The notes below the pieces were generated by a model. The model was not told the origin of the DNA, ran no database searches, and saw nothing but the letters and a program-made list of their open reading frames with translations. A DNA stretch of 6,723 nucleotides from Desulfofustis sp. (lineage in GTDB: Bacteria > Desulfobacterota > Desulfobulbia > Desulfobulbales > Desulfocapsaceae): the NCBI GenBank assembly GCA_030145365.1, contig JAQYVS010000223.1:1-6723 (forward strand). The letters run 5' to 3'. The translations under genes were made by a program, and so were the position numbers. Shown piece after piece: positions 1-6,237 of this stretch (positions are counted from its first letter, which is position 1; every line of letters starts with the position of its first letter).

Positions 1-1124
1 ATACCATCGGTGACAAACGCCAGTGCAGCCATTGGTTGAAAGATGGCTCCAATCACCCATGCCGGATTAAAGAGCAGCAGGCTTGATAGAGGAACCAGCA
101 CTTTGGCAATCATCCCGCTACCAGCAAGCATGATCACCATCAATCCAATGCCAATAACAATGCTTATTTGACAAACCAGTTTGGCAACTCTTTTTGCATT
201 TCCTATATGGCCGGAACCTAAAAAATAGCCGATAACACTCTGAGCCGTGATAGCCGAGGCATCCAGAAACAGACTCGTAAACATCCAAACCTGACGGATC
301 GCCTGGTGTGCGGCCCCTGCTTCAGGGCCTAGTTGCGTAGCAGACCTGGTTGCCAACAAGAGAAAGATAATAAGTGCGCCGGTTCTGATAACCATATCCC
401 GACCTATTTTCAGCAATTTTTTAACATCGCCGATTTTGACGCGGGAGGTAAATCCTATCTTTTTATGCACCCGATAGCAACACAATATCGCTCCGATCCA
501 TTGACTGATGCTGGTAGCCAGCGCAGCACCAGCAATTCCCATCACGGGAAAGGGCCCTAAGCCAAAGATCAGCAAGCCATCCAGAACAATGTTTATTGCA
601 TTCACCGTCAGAGCGATCAGCAACGGAGAGCGCATGTCTGCAAGACCATACAAAATACCAAATGACGCCATCGAAAGAAGCACTGCCGGACCGCCGAAGG
701 CTCTAATTCTGATATAGGTAACCGCATGATCATGAACTACATCAGTTGCCCCCATAGCTGCAGATATGATGGAGGCAAACACAAGAGCCGCCACAGTCAG
801 AAACAGGCCGATGATTACAGCAAGTAAAATGGCGAGACTACCGATACTTTTTCCAGTGGTTAAATCTTGACGGCCAAGTGCCTGAGAAACTTCCGTCTGA
901 CTGCCTACACTTAAAAAATTAAAGAGCCAGAGTCCACTGGAAAGAACCACAGTCCCAACACCAAGCGCAGCCAACGACTCAGCCCCCAGCCGGGAGATAA
1001 AAGCTGTGTCCACCAGACCTGTCAACGGCTCGGCAATCATTGAAAACAGTACCGGTATCCAGAGCAGAAAAAAAGTTTTGAACGGTGTTTGTAGAAAGTC
1101 TTTTAGATCTGTGGAAGAGGACAT
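1..1124 (-). CDS. MATE family efflux transporter, DinF-like (3' end cut by window edge)
   Basis: Inner-membrane antiporter of the MATE superfamily, which exports drugs or metabolites in exchange for Na+ or H+. I translated the minus strand from the ATG at 1124: 374 uninterrupted codons run to the left edge. Full MATE proteins are about 440-460 residues, so roughly the last 70 are outside. The protein is almost wholly hydrophobic, with about ten membrane segments visible. DinF-type hallmarks are GLVDTAFISRLG (residues 36-47, with the membrane Asp39 in TM1), NAINIVLDGLLIFGLG (175-190), GIAGAALATSISQW (196-209) at the end of the N-lobe, and ALAFVTDG near the cut end, where the family usually reads AFVLDG. 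An in-frame TAA four codons upstream leaves ATG 1124 as the only good start; no clear Shine-Dalgarno site precedes it. It is transcribed away from the dehydratase gene and is probably functionally separate. The transported substrate cannot be read from sequence. Confidence 0.93.
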   Translation of the reverse strand, partial: MSSSTDLKDFLQTPFKTFFLLWIPVLFSMIAEPLTGLVDTAFISRLGAESLAALGVGTVVLSSGLWLFNFLSVGSQTEVSQALGRQDLTTGKSIGSLAILLAVIIGLFLTVAALVFASIISAAMGATDVVHDHAVTYIRIRAFGGPAVLLSMASFGILYGLADMRSPLLIALTVNAINIVLDGLLIFGLGPFPVMGIAGAALATSISQWIGAILCCYRVHKKIGFTSRVKIGDVKKLLKIGRDMVIRTGALIIFLLLATRSATQLGPEAGAAHQAIRQVWMFTSLFLDASAITAQSVIGYFLGSGHIGNAKRVAKLVCQISIVIGIGLMVIMLAGSGMIAKVLVPLSSLLLFNPAWVIGAIFQPMAALAFVTDG

Positions 1125-1332
1125 GCAGTTCAGTTATAAATATCGGAAAAAGGACCGTAAGGAAAATAGAGCAACGATACGTATCAAAACGAGACTACCA
1201 GTATTTTACCGGCAATACCAATTCTTTAGGTAAAAAACCAGGTGACAACATCACATTCCCATTAATTCAATGGTTCTGGGCTAAAACCTTGAAGATAAAG
1301 CATTATTGTGTAAAGATGAGCAAGCATCCTAG

Positions 1333-1345
1333 CTGAAATTTTCAG
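1333..1345. repeat. 13-bp inverted repeat, candidate operator
   Basis: CTGAAA-T-TTTCAG is a perfect 6-1-6 inverted repeat ending 3 bp before the candidate -35 box of the dehydratase promoter. Position and symmetry are compatible with a binding site for a dimeric regulator. It is short and AT-rich, so chance occurrence is quite possible. Confidence 0.3.
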
Positions 1346-1348
1346 TCC

Positions 1349-1378
1349 TTAAAAATGCAGAAAATTGTATCTTATAAT
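1349..1378 (+). promoter_or_regulatory. Candidate sigma-70-type promoter for the dehydratase gene
   Basis: A perfect TATAAT -10 hexamer lies at 1373-1378, with TTAAAA (4 of 6 matches to TTGACA) at 1349-1354 and an 18-bp spacer. Transcription would start near 1385, leaving a short leader of about 20 nt that holds the AGGAG ribosome site at 1394-1398. The -35 is only fair. A weaker alternative is TTGAAG (1289-1294) with TAAAGA (1311-1316). Confidence 0.45.
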
Positions 1379-1407
1379 CCTGACAGCAAATCCAGGAGAT
1401 GTATGGA

Positions 1408-3129
1408 ATGACAAAAGAAAAACAAGGCATGCATCGCAATTTAACCAATTATGGAGATCCTGAATTCTCCCTCTATCTTCGTAAGGCCTTTATAAAAGCC
1501 ATGGGGTATACTGAAGACGCTCTAAATAGACCAGTCATCGGTATCACCAACACCTACAGCGGTTACAACCCCTGTCATGCCAATGTCCCTGAGATAATGG
1601 AGGCTGCCAAACGCGGTGTTATGCTGGCAGGCGGACTTCCGGTGGAATTTCCGACCATATCCCTGCATGAATCTTTTGCTTATCCGACGTCGATGTTTTT
1701 GCGTAATTTAATGGCGATGGAAACTGAGGAGATGATGAGGGCTCAGCCGATGGATGCAGTAATCTTGATCGGCGGCTGTGATAAAACGGGTCCTGCCCAA
1801 CTCATGGCTGCGGCAAGTGTTGATATTCCAGCGATTTCAGTGGTAACCGGCCCCATGCTTTCAGGCACCCATCGAGGTGAGCGAATCGGAGCCTGTACCG
1901 ACTGCAGACGTTTCTGGGCCGATTACCGTGCCGGTGCCATAGATGCGGAAGAAGTTGAAGAAATCACCAACAACCTGGTGCCGAGCGGCGGAACATGCGG
2001 CGTTATGGGAACAGCCAGTACGATTGCCTGTATGACAGAGGCCATGGGAATGATGTTACCGGGGGGAGCAACCATCCCTGCCGTACTTGCAGACCGGCTG
2101 CGACACGCCGAAGTGGCCGGTGGCCGTGCAGTTGCACTAGCTGCCGAAAAGTTGACTCCTGCAAAGATCATGACAAAAGAAGCCTTGGCGAATGCTCTTC
2201 GGATTCTCCTGGCCATCGGCGGTTCAACCAATGGCATCGTTCACCTTGCCGCCATTGCCGGACGTCTTGGAATTGGAATTGACTATCCGGCCTTTGATGC
2301 AATGGGAAGGGAAACGCCGGTACTGATCGATCTCAAACCATCAGGGCAGTATTATATGGATGATCTGCATAAGGCAGGTGGTTTGGCTCCAATTTTAAGA
2401 GAGCTGAGACCTCTATTAAACCTTGACTGCCTCACCATTACCGGGCGCACACTGGGCGAGGAAATAGACAACCTGCCCAAGCCATATGAGCAGGACGTCG
2501 TGAGAACCTTTGATAGCCCAATTCACAGCGGAGGATCCATTGCTGTACTGGGAGGCAACCTTGCAGGCAACGGAGCCATCATAAAACAGTCGGCAAGTAC
2601 CAAAGAACTTCTGGTGCATACCGGTCGAGCGGTTGTTTTTGATTCAGTTGAAGATCTGTCAAAGCGGATTGACGATCCCGATCTCGATGTACATGAAAAC
2701 GATGTGCTGGTTATGAGAAACGCTGGGCCCCGCGGAGCGCCAGGTATGCCCGAGGCAGGTTATATTCCAATTCCCAAAAAACTTGCCCAGCAGGGAGTCA
2801 AGGATATGGTGCGCATTTCTGATGCTCGGATGAGCGGTACTGCCTTCGGTACCATTATTCTGCACGTTTCCCCCGAAGCCGCCATCGGTGGGCCACTTGC
2901 TCTGGTAAAGAATGGGGATTCAATTACTCTTAATGTTCCGGATCGACTGCTCATATTACACGTCACGGAAGAAGAGCTGCAGCGTCGTCGCGGGCAATTG
3001 ATTCCTGCCGCCGATACCTCAACAATGCGCGGCTATCTTCGTCTTTTTCATGAACATGTAACTCAAGCAGAAAAGGGTTGTGATTTTGATTTCCTGTCGG
3101 CTAACCGGATCAGGGAAACGACGCCCTGA
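1408..3129 (+). CDS. IlvD/Edd family dehydratase, sugar-acid (L-arabonate/D-xylonate-like) type
   Basis: Fe-S enzyme that removes water from a 2,3-dihydroxy (sugar) acid to give a 2-keto-3-deoxy acid; cytoplasmic. Residues below are counted from the upstream ATG at 1399 (576 aa). Cluster ligands are Cys59 (YNPCHAN), Cys127 (GGCDKTGPAQ) and Cys200 (GGTCGVMGTAST). Glu91, Asp128 and Lys129 match the Mg2+ site with carbamylated Lys. Ser479 in RISDARMSGTAFG is the catalytic Ser. Length and residue spacing match, from memory, the [2Fe-2S] L-arabonate dehydratase of Rhizobium, rather than dihydroxyacid dehydratase IlvD or 6-phosphogluconate dehydratase Edd. AGGAG at 1394-1398 abuts the ATG at 1399 but sits 9 nt before the ATG at 1408, so 1408 (573 aa) is the better start. 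The stop is 4 bp from that of the convergent hydroxyacid dehydrogenase gene. The neighbouring lactonase-like and dehydrogenase genes support a sugar-acid substrate; a role in branched-chain amino acid synthesis is unlikely. The exact substrate is unknown. Confidence 0.93.
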   Translation: MTKEKQGMHRNLTNYGDPEFSLYLRKAFIKAMGYTEDALNRPVIGITNTYSGYNPCHANVPEIMEAAKRGVMLAGGLPVEFPTISLHESFAYPTSMFLRNLMAMETEEMMRAQPMDAVILIGGCDKTGPAQLMAAASVDIPAISVVTGPMLSGTHRGERIGACTDCRRFWADYRAGAIDAEEVEEITNNLVPSGGTCGVMGTASTIACMTEAMGMMLPGGATIPAVLADRLRHAEVAGGRAVALAAEKLTPAKIMTKEALANALRILLAIGGSTNGIVHLAAIAGRLGIGIDYPAFDAMGRETPVLIDLKPSGQYYMDDLHKAGGLAPILRELRPLLNLDCLTITGRTLGEEIDNLPKPYEQDVVRTFDSPIHSGGSIAVLGGNLAGNGAIIKQSASTKELLVHTGRAVVFDSVEDLSKRIDDPDLDVHENDVLVMRNAGPRGAPGMPEAGYIPIPKKLAQQGVKDMVRISDARMSGTAFGTIILHVSPEAAIGGPLALVKNGDSITLNVPDRLLILHVTEEELQRRRGQLIPAADTSTMRGYLRLFHEHVTQAEKGCDFDFLSANRIRETTP

Positions 3130-3133
3130 CGTT

Positions 3134-4138
3134 TTAAACGATTCCCCGTTCTGCCCACATTTTTTTCAATCTGTTGTCACTCTCGGGGTTAACTGCTCTG
3201 GGAGGCATGTCTCCTTTCAAAATAGCCTCAACCTGTTCAACAGCACTCCACGCCTGGGCCTCAGCGTTCTGCACCGTCAGTCCGCCAAGATGAGGCGTCG
3301 CCACCACACCTTCAAGTTCAGCCATATGCGGCGACGGCCGCTGATCTGCTCCACGACCGACATCCATTGCAAGTTTGGCTATGCGTTTTTCCCGGTAGGC
3401 TTGCTCAAGGGCTTCTTCGTCAACCAGGTTACCTCGCGAAACATTAATGAAATAAACATCTTGCTTCATCAGGGAGATGGTGTCTGCATTGATCAGGTTT
3501 TCAGTCTCTTTTGTCGCGGTAGCCAGCGGCAAAACAAAATCGGACTCTTTCAGCAGAGTTGGAAGGTCAACCTGCTCCACCTCTTCTTGATCAACAGTGA
3601 CATACGGATCATTAACCAATACCCGCATCCCTAACGCCACCAGCTTTCCAGCCAGATAACTGCCTATTGCACCGTACCCGACAATACCGGCTGTGCTGCC
3701 GTTTAACTGTCGCCCCATATGAGATGGAGGCATATTCTCTGCCTTGAAATCAATCGTTGAAGCAGTTACATCACGAGCCAGGTCCAGCATGAGAGCCAGG
3801 GCCATCTCCGCAGTCGCAGGAATAAACGCCGGTACTGAATTTGCGACAAGAATATCGTTGGCCGATGCCGCACCAACATCCACATCGCTGATATCAACCT
3901 GAGGGCGAAGAAAGACTGCCAAATCGGATAACTCATCAAAAATAGCGCTCTTGCCATGGGTGGTCCGGTGACAGACCATTATCTGGCAACCTCTGGCCGC
4001 TTCAATCAACTCTTCTGTGGTCAGATCCCGGCTCTTTGGATTCACAACCACTTGGCTGATTTTCATTAGGGCTGCATGAGCTTTCTGAAAATAGATCCTC
4101 AGATCTTCCGGGTTGTGAGATAGAAATACTTTTATCAT
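3134..4138 (-). CDS. D-isomer-specific 2-hydroxyacid dehydrogenase family protein
   Basis: Cytoplasmic NAD-dependent oxidoreductase of the D-2-hydroxyacid dehydrogenase/phosphoglycerate dehydrogenase superfamily, 334 aa, a usual length. The NAD-binding domain is inserted at about residues 105-285, with GYGAIG at 154-159 and NDPY (Asp177) at the end of the second strand, which favours NAD over NADP. Catalytic Arg235 (NVSRGNLVDEEAL) and His283 (ATPHLGG) are present. The canonical catalytic Glu of the DVF..EP segment is not: the region reads MDVGRGADQRPSP (258-270), with Ala264 and Asp265 at the expected site. The substrate loop (LRPQVDISDVDV, 77-88) also departs from the usual GxGxDNID. These look like traits of a divergent subfamily rather than decay, since the frame is intact. 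It starts 23 nt after the Ldh_2 gene stop, so it is probably the last gene of that operon. The ribosome site is weak (GAAGAG). Substrate unknown; 2-oxo acids or hydroxy acids of the sugar-acid pathway are plausible. Confidence 0.9.
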   Translation of the reverse strand: MIKVFLSHNPEDLRIYFQKAHAALMKISQVVVNPKSRDLTTEELIEAARGCQIMVCHRTTHGKSAIFDELSDLAVFLRPQVDISDVDVGAASANDILVANSVPAFIPATAEMALALMLDLARDVTASTIDFKAENMPPSHMGRQLNGSTAGIVGYGAIGSYLAGKLVALGMRVLVNDPYVTVDQEEVEQVDLPTLLKESDFVLPLATATKETENLINADTISLMKQDVYFINVSRGNLVDEEALEQAYREKRIAKLAMDVGRGADQRPSPHMAELEGVVATPHLGGLTVQNAEAQAWSAVEQVEAILKGDMPPRAVNPESDNRLKKMWAERGIV

Positions 4139-4161
4139 GATTTTCTCTTCATCAATATTTT

Positions 4162-5220
4162 CTAATTGAGCGGAGACGGCGGGGATACTTTAAATTTCTC
4201 CCCCCAGCCAATTAATTTATCTATAATTCCTGGAAAGAGTGTAACACCATCAGTCAGTGCCTCACGTCGACGAGCCAGACCTGCTTCACCAGGTACCCGA
4301 ACCGGAGGATCATTATCTTCGTGATTAGATTTCCGACAGGCGTCTGCAAGCCAACTTGATTCCCGTTTGAACGGGTCGGCGCCGCCAAAAGCTTTTATAT
4401 CCTGCACCTGGACAAAGACTGAAGATCCCCATTCTGTTACACCATCGGCTCGCCCGTATCCACCTAGCCCCGAAGTAAGGGCTTCCACTAAAAGACCAAG
4501 CCCAAAACCTTTGTGACCACTGTCTATACCTCCTAGCGGTAGGATACTGCCGGGAGGATCACTAAAAATCAGCGACGGTTCATTACTGACATTTCCATCA
4601 CTATCTTTGAGCCACGGATGTGGTAATTTTTCACCTGCTTTCATGGATCGCATACATAAACCATTGGTTGTCGTCGACATGGAAATGTCCAGGACCACCG
4701 GATCACCTTCCGTCGGGATCCCTGCTGCAACAGGATTAGGCGAATAGACAGGTGTTGTGCCGCCATGGGGAGCTACCGTACTGTTCGCCGGATCTGAGCA
4801 TATCAAAAGACCGAGAAAGTCCTGCTGGGTAACCGGCAACATGTAAGCGGCCAAACAGCCAATATGTGAACAGCGCCGGATGACTACTGTTCCCGTGCCA
4901 TATTCACGGGCCATATTGGATGCTGTTGTAAAGGCCCTATCAACAAGCCAAGGCCCAACCAGGTATTTACCGTCCCAGAGTTCAGCTACCGGTTTGGCAG
5001 ACAACACTTCCGGATCACCTTCAAGCGCCATTTCCCCGCTTTCAATACTTTTCAGATATGGGACCAGAAGCTGTAAACCATGCGTGGTATGGCCGAGTAA
5101 ATCTCCCTCAATCAAAATACGGGCAACCACATCAGCCCTGATTGGAGCCATGCCTGCTGCGATAAACAGTTTGCAGGCAAAATCTGTCAGTTCCAACACA
5201 TCAAAGCGTTGCATACCCAT
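4162..5220 (-). CDS. Ldh_2 family (malate/L-lactate/ureidoglycolate/sulfolactate) dehydrogenase
   Basis: NAD(P)-dependent 2-hydroxyacid dehydrogenase of the Ldh_2 fold (PF02615), unrelated in structure to both Rossmann lactate dehydrogenases and its downstream neighbour. Length 352 aa is normal. Family signatures in order: GDLLGHTTHGLQLLVPYL (39-56; His47 is the conserved THG/SHG histidine), VVIRRCSHIGCLAAY (112-126), HGGTTPVYSPNPVAAGIP (152-169) where most members read GTNP, LDISMSTTTNG (177-187), GHKGFGLGLLVEALTSGLGG (235-254) and VRVPGEAGLARR (307-318). Known members reduce pyruvate, oxaloacetate, 2,3-diketogulonate, sulfopyruvate or ureidoglycolate; the substrate here cannot be chosen from sequence. 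The ATG at 5220 lies 5 nt after GGAGGT (5226-5231), which makes it preferable to the ATG at 5214 (11 nt). It lies 116 bp downstream of the amidohydrolase stop, a wide gap holding a hairpin-like repeat, and 23 nt upstream of the D-2-hydroxyacid dehydrogenase gene. Confidence 0.92.
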   Translation of the reverse strand: MGMQRFDVLELTDFACKLFIAAGMAPIRADVVARILIEGDLLGHTTHGLQLLVPYLKSIESGEMALEGDPEVLSAKPVAELWDGKYLVGPWLVDRAFTTASNMAREYGTGTVVIRRCSHIGCLAAYMLPVTQQDFLGLLICSDPANSTVAPHGGTTPVYSPNPVAAGIPTEGDPVVLDISMSTTTNGLCMRSMKAGEKLPHPWLKDSDGNVSNEPSLIFSDPPGSILPLGGIDSGHKGFGLGLLVEALTSGLGGYGRADGVTEWGSSVFVQVQDIKAFGGADPFKRESSWLADACRKSNHEDNDPPVRVPGEAGLARRREALTDGVTLFPGIIDKLIGWGEKFKVSPPSPLN

Positions 5221-5336
5221 TGCACACCTCCATTAGCGACCGTATGAACGTTAGATTTATTTAGTTTGAATTGAAAAACCAACCGGTTAAAGACATATCC
5301 TTTATTGGTTAGGGCCTGACGAGTAATTACAAATAA
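5221..5336 (-). promoter_or_regulatory. Intra-cluster spacer with ribosome site and stem-loop
   Basis: The 116-bp gap between the amidohydrolase stop and the Ldh_2 start is much longer than the other gaps of the cluster (61 and 23 bp). It holds the GGAGGT site for the downstream gene (5226-5231) and the AACCAA/TTGGTT stem-loop at 5277-5310. An internal promoter or a partial terminator may sit here, but no good -35/-10 pair was found. Confidence 0.35.
5277..5310 (-). terminator. Bulged stem-loop with short T run, possible weak or attenuating terminator
   Basis: AACCAA (5277-5282) pairs with TTGGTT (5305-5310), and TAAAG (5288-5292) pairs with CTTTA (5300-5304). The loop is 7 nt, and a 5-nt bulge (CCGGT) lies on one side. 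Read on the minus strand, the stem runs into a TTGGTTTTTC tract, so it ends in five Ts. It lies just after the amidohydrolase stop. The bulge and AT-rich stem make it a poor intrinsic terminator; partial attenuation, an mRNA processing site or a protein-binding site are alternatives. Confidence 0.3.
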
Positions 5337-6176
5337 TCAGAACCCATAAAGTTCAGCAGGATTGTCTCTCAAAATCATTGTGCGGACAGGTGGTTCATCT
5401 ACCCAGTCAAATAATACATCCAGTAAATCGGCTTCATCCGGAGGACTCTTCTGGCCCGGGTGCGGCCAATTGCTTGCCCAGAGCATTCGCTCGGGAGCGG
5501 CTTTAGCCAGTGCCTGTGCTTCAGTTGCCACATCCGACCAAAGGGGTGGTCCCGTTTCCGAAGACTCGTAAGGTGCCGAAAGCTTTACCCAGCATCGGCC
5601 AGATTCAAGAAATGATAAAAGAACTTTAAGAGCAGGATGGTCTGTCGACACCGGCCCCATAAATCGGCCGACATGATCTACAACTAAGTCTCCGGGTAAA
5701 CGTCTCAACAATTCCTCTCGTTCCAGGAACTCTCTGCCATTCATCTGAAGTTGCACGTGCCAGCCGAAATTATGGACCCGGGCGGCCATCTCCTCAAAAA
5801 CTGCCCACTCAAGCGCTCCACCGGGAAGCATATGAAAGCGAATCCCTCTCACTCCCTGCCTGGTAAACTTCTCAAGTTCAGCATCTGTTACAGTGGGATC
5901 CGGCACCATAACGCCCCGGGCATTCGCCCCAAAAGCTTTCATCGCTTCAAGTTGGCATGAATTGTCAGTCCCGTATGTGGTTGGCTGAACGACAACCACC
6001 CGTTCAAGGTTCAATCGTTTTTGCACTGCACGATAGGTATCCACCGTGGCATTTGGTGGCGTCATAAGCGCTGTTGGGGCGGACGGAAACTCGTCGTTAT
6101 AGAAATGCATATGCGTGTCACAGCTACCTGGCGGGGTAACCAATTGTGGAGCTTTTCCTCCCTCTGCAGCACTCAT
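5337..6176 (-). CDS. Amidohydrolase family (PF04909) lactonase / lactone-isomerase-like protein
   Basis: TIM-barrel amidohydrolase of the group containing 2-pyrone-4,6-dicarboxylate lactonase (LigI), D-galactarolactone isomerase and related sugar lactonases; 279 aa, typical for the group. Visible landmarks are CDTHMHFY (19-26, HxH on strand 1), GVRGIRFHMLPGG (108-120), WHVQLQMNG (139-147, strand-4 His140), VVDHVGRF (165-172, His168), VKLSAPYESS (197-206) and WASNWPHP (233-240). In LigI the last motif has a catalytic Asp where Asn236 stands here. Expected action is opening, closing or isomerising a lactone of a sugar or dicarboxylic acid in the cytoplasm. The start is well fixed: AAGGAGGT (6183-6190) lies 6 nt upstream of ATG 6176. 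It follows the SDR gene by 61 bp, probably in one transcript, and would feed a sugar acid to the nearby dehydratase. The precise substrate is not deducible. Confidence 0.9.
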   Translation of the reverse strand: MSAAEGGKAPQLVTPPGSCDTHMHFYNDEFPSAPTALMTPPNATVDTYRAVQKRLNLERVVVVQPTTYGTDNSCQLEAMKAFGANARGVMVPDPTVTDAELEKFTRQGVRGIRFHMLPGGALEWAVFEEMAARVHNFGWHVQLQMNGREFLEREELLRRLPGDLVVDHVGRFMGPVSTDHPALKVLLSFLESGRCWVKLSAPYESSETGPPLWSDVATEAQALAKAAPERMLWASNWPHPGQKSPPDEADLLDVLFDWVDEPPVRTMILRDNPAELYGF

Positions 6177-6182
6177 ATCCGC

Positions 6183-6190
6183 ACCTCCTT
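6183..6190 (-). promoter_or_regulatory. Consensus ribosome binding site of the amidohydrolase gene
   Basis: AAGGAGGT on the minus strand matches the anti-Shine-Dalgarno sequence over eight bases and is 6 nt from ATG 6176. It fixes that start and suggests strong translation of this gene relative to the hydroxyacid dehydrogenase at the end of the cluster, whose site is weak. Confidence 0.8.
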
Positions 6191-6237
6191 TTCGTTATTC
6201 TTTATATTTCACCATGGACTTTGACGAACTCACTGGA

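Larger units (their letters stand above)
1125..1407. promoter_or_regulatory. Divergent intergenic region between transporter and dehydratase genes
   Basis: About 280 bp without a convincing gene; the short plus-strand open frames here lack homology features and run antisense into the transporter. It must hold the start signals of two genes reading outward. It contains a perfect 10-bp palindrome GATACGTATC (1176-1185), an imperfect 13-bp direct repeat with a 20-bp period (TACCA plus a T-rich tail, 1196-1208 and 1216-1228), a 7-bp inverted repeat TTTTACC/GGTAAAA (1204-1210 and 1229-1235), and the promoter and inverted repeat annotated separately. No convincing promoter for the transporter was found on the minus strand. 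No tRNA or riboswitch-like fold was recognised by eye. Confidence 0.6.

Noticed and set aside
333..717. Plus-strand open frames of 75 and 69 codons
   Set aside because: Both are antisense shadows of the continuous MATE reading frame on the minus strand.
1..1124. Possibility that the transporter is a pseudogene
   Set aside because: Codon-by-codon translation gave one uninterrupted frame with MATE motifs in the right order up to the window edge; it is cut only by the window.
1006..1336. Two overlapping plus-strand open frames of 75 and 83 codons
   Set aside because: They run antisense into the start of the MATE gene, overlap each other in different frames, have no family features and lack good ribosome sites.
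1923..2966. Several open frames within the dehydratase gene on both strands
   Set aside because: They are all out-of-frame shadows of a complete, motif-rich IlvD/Edd protein.
3201..3216. GGAG/CTCC mini-hairpin followed by TTT just beyond the dehydratase stop
   Set aside because: The stem is only 4 bp and lies inside the coding region of the convergent gene; too weak to call a terminator.
3080..3634. Plus-strand 184-codon open frame overlapping the dehydratase 3' end
   Set aside because: It lies almost entirely antisense to the hydroxyacid dehydrogenase, whose motifs are intact; the composition is not protein-like and no domain is visible.
4880..5236. Plus-strand 118-codon open frame
   Set aside because: Antisense shadow of the N-terminal part of the Ldh_2 gene; it has no recognisable domain.
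6197..6215. Six-codon minus-strand mini-ORF between the SDR and amidohydrolase genes
   Set aside because: It has no ribosome site, and such a short open frame is expected by chance; no attenuator structure accompanies it.
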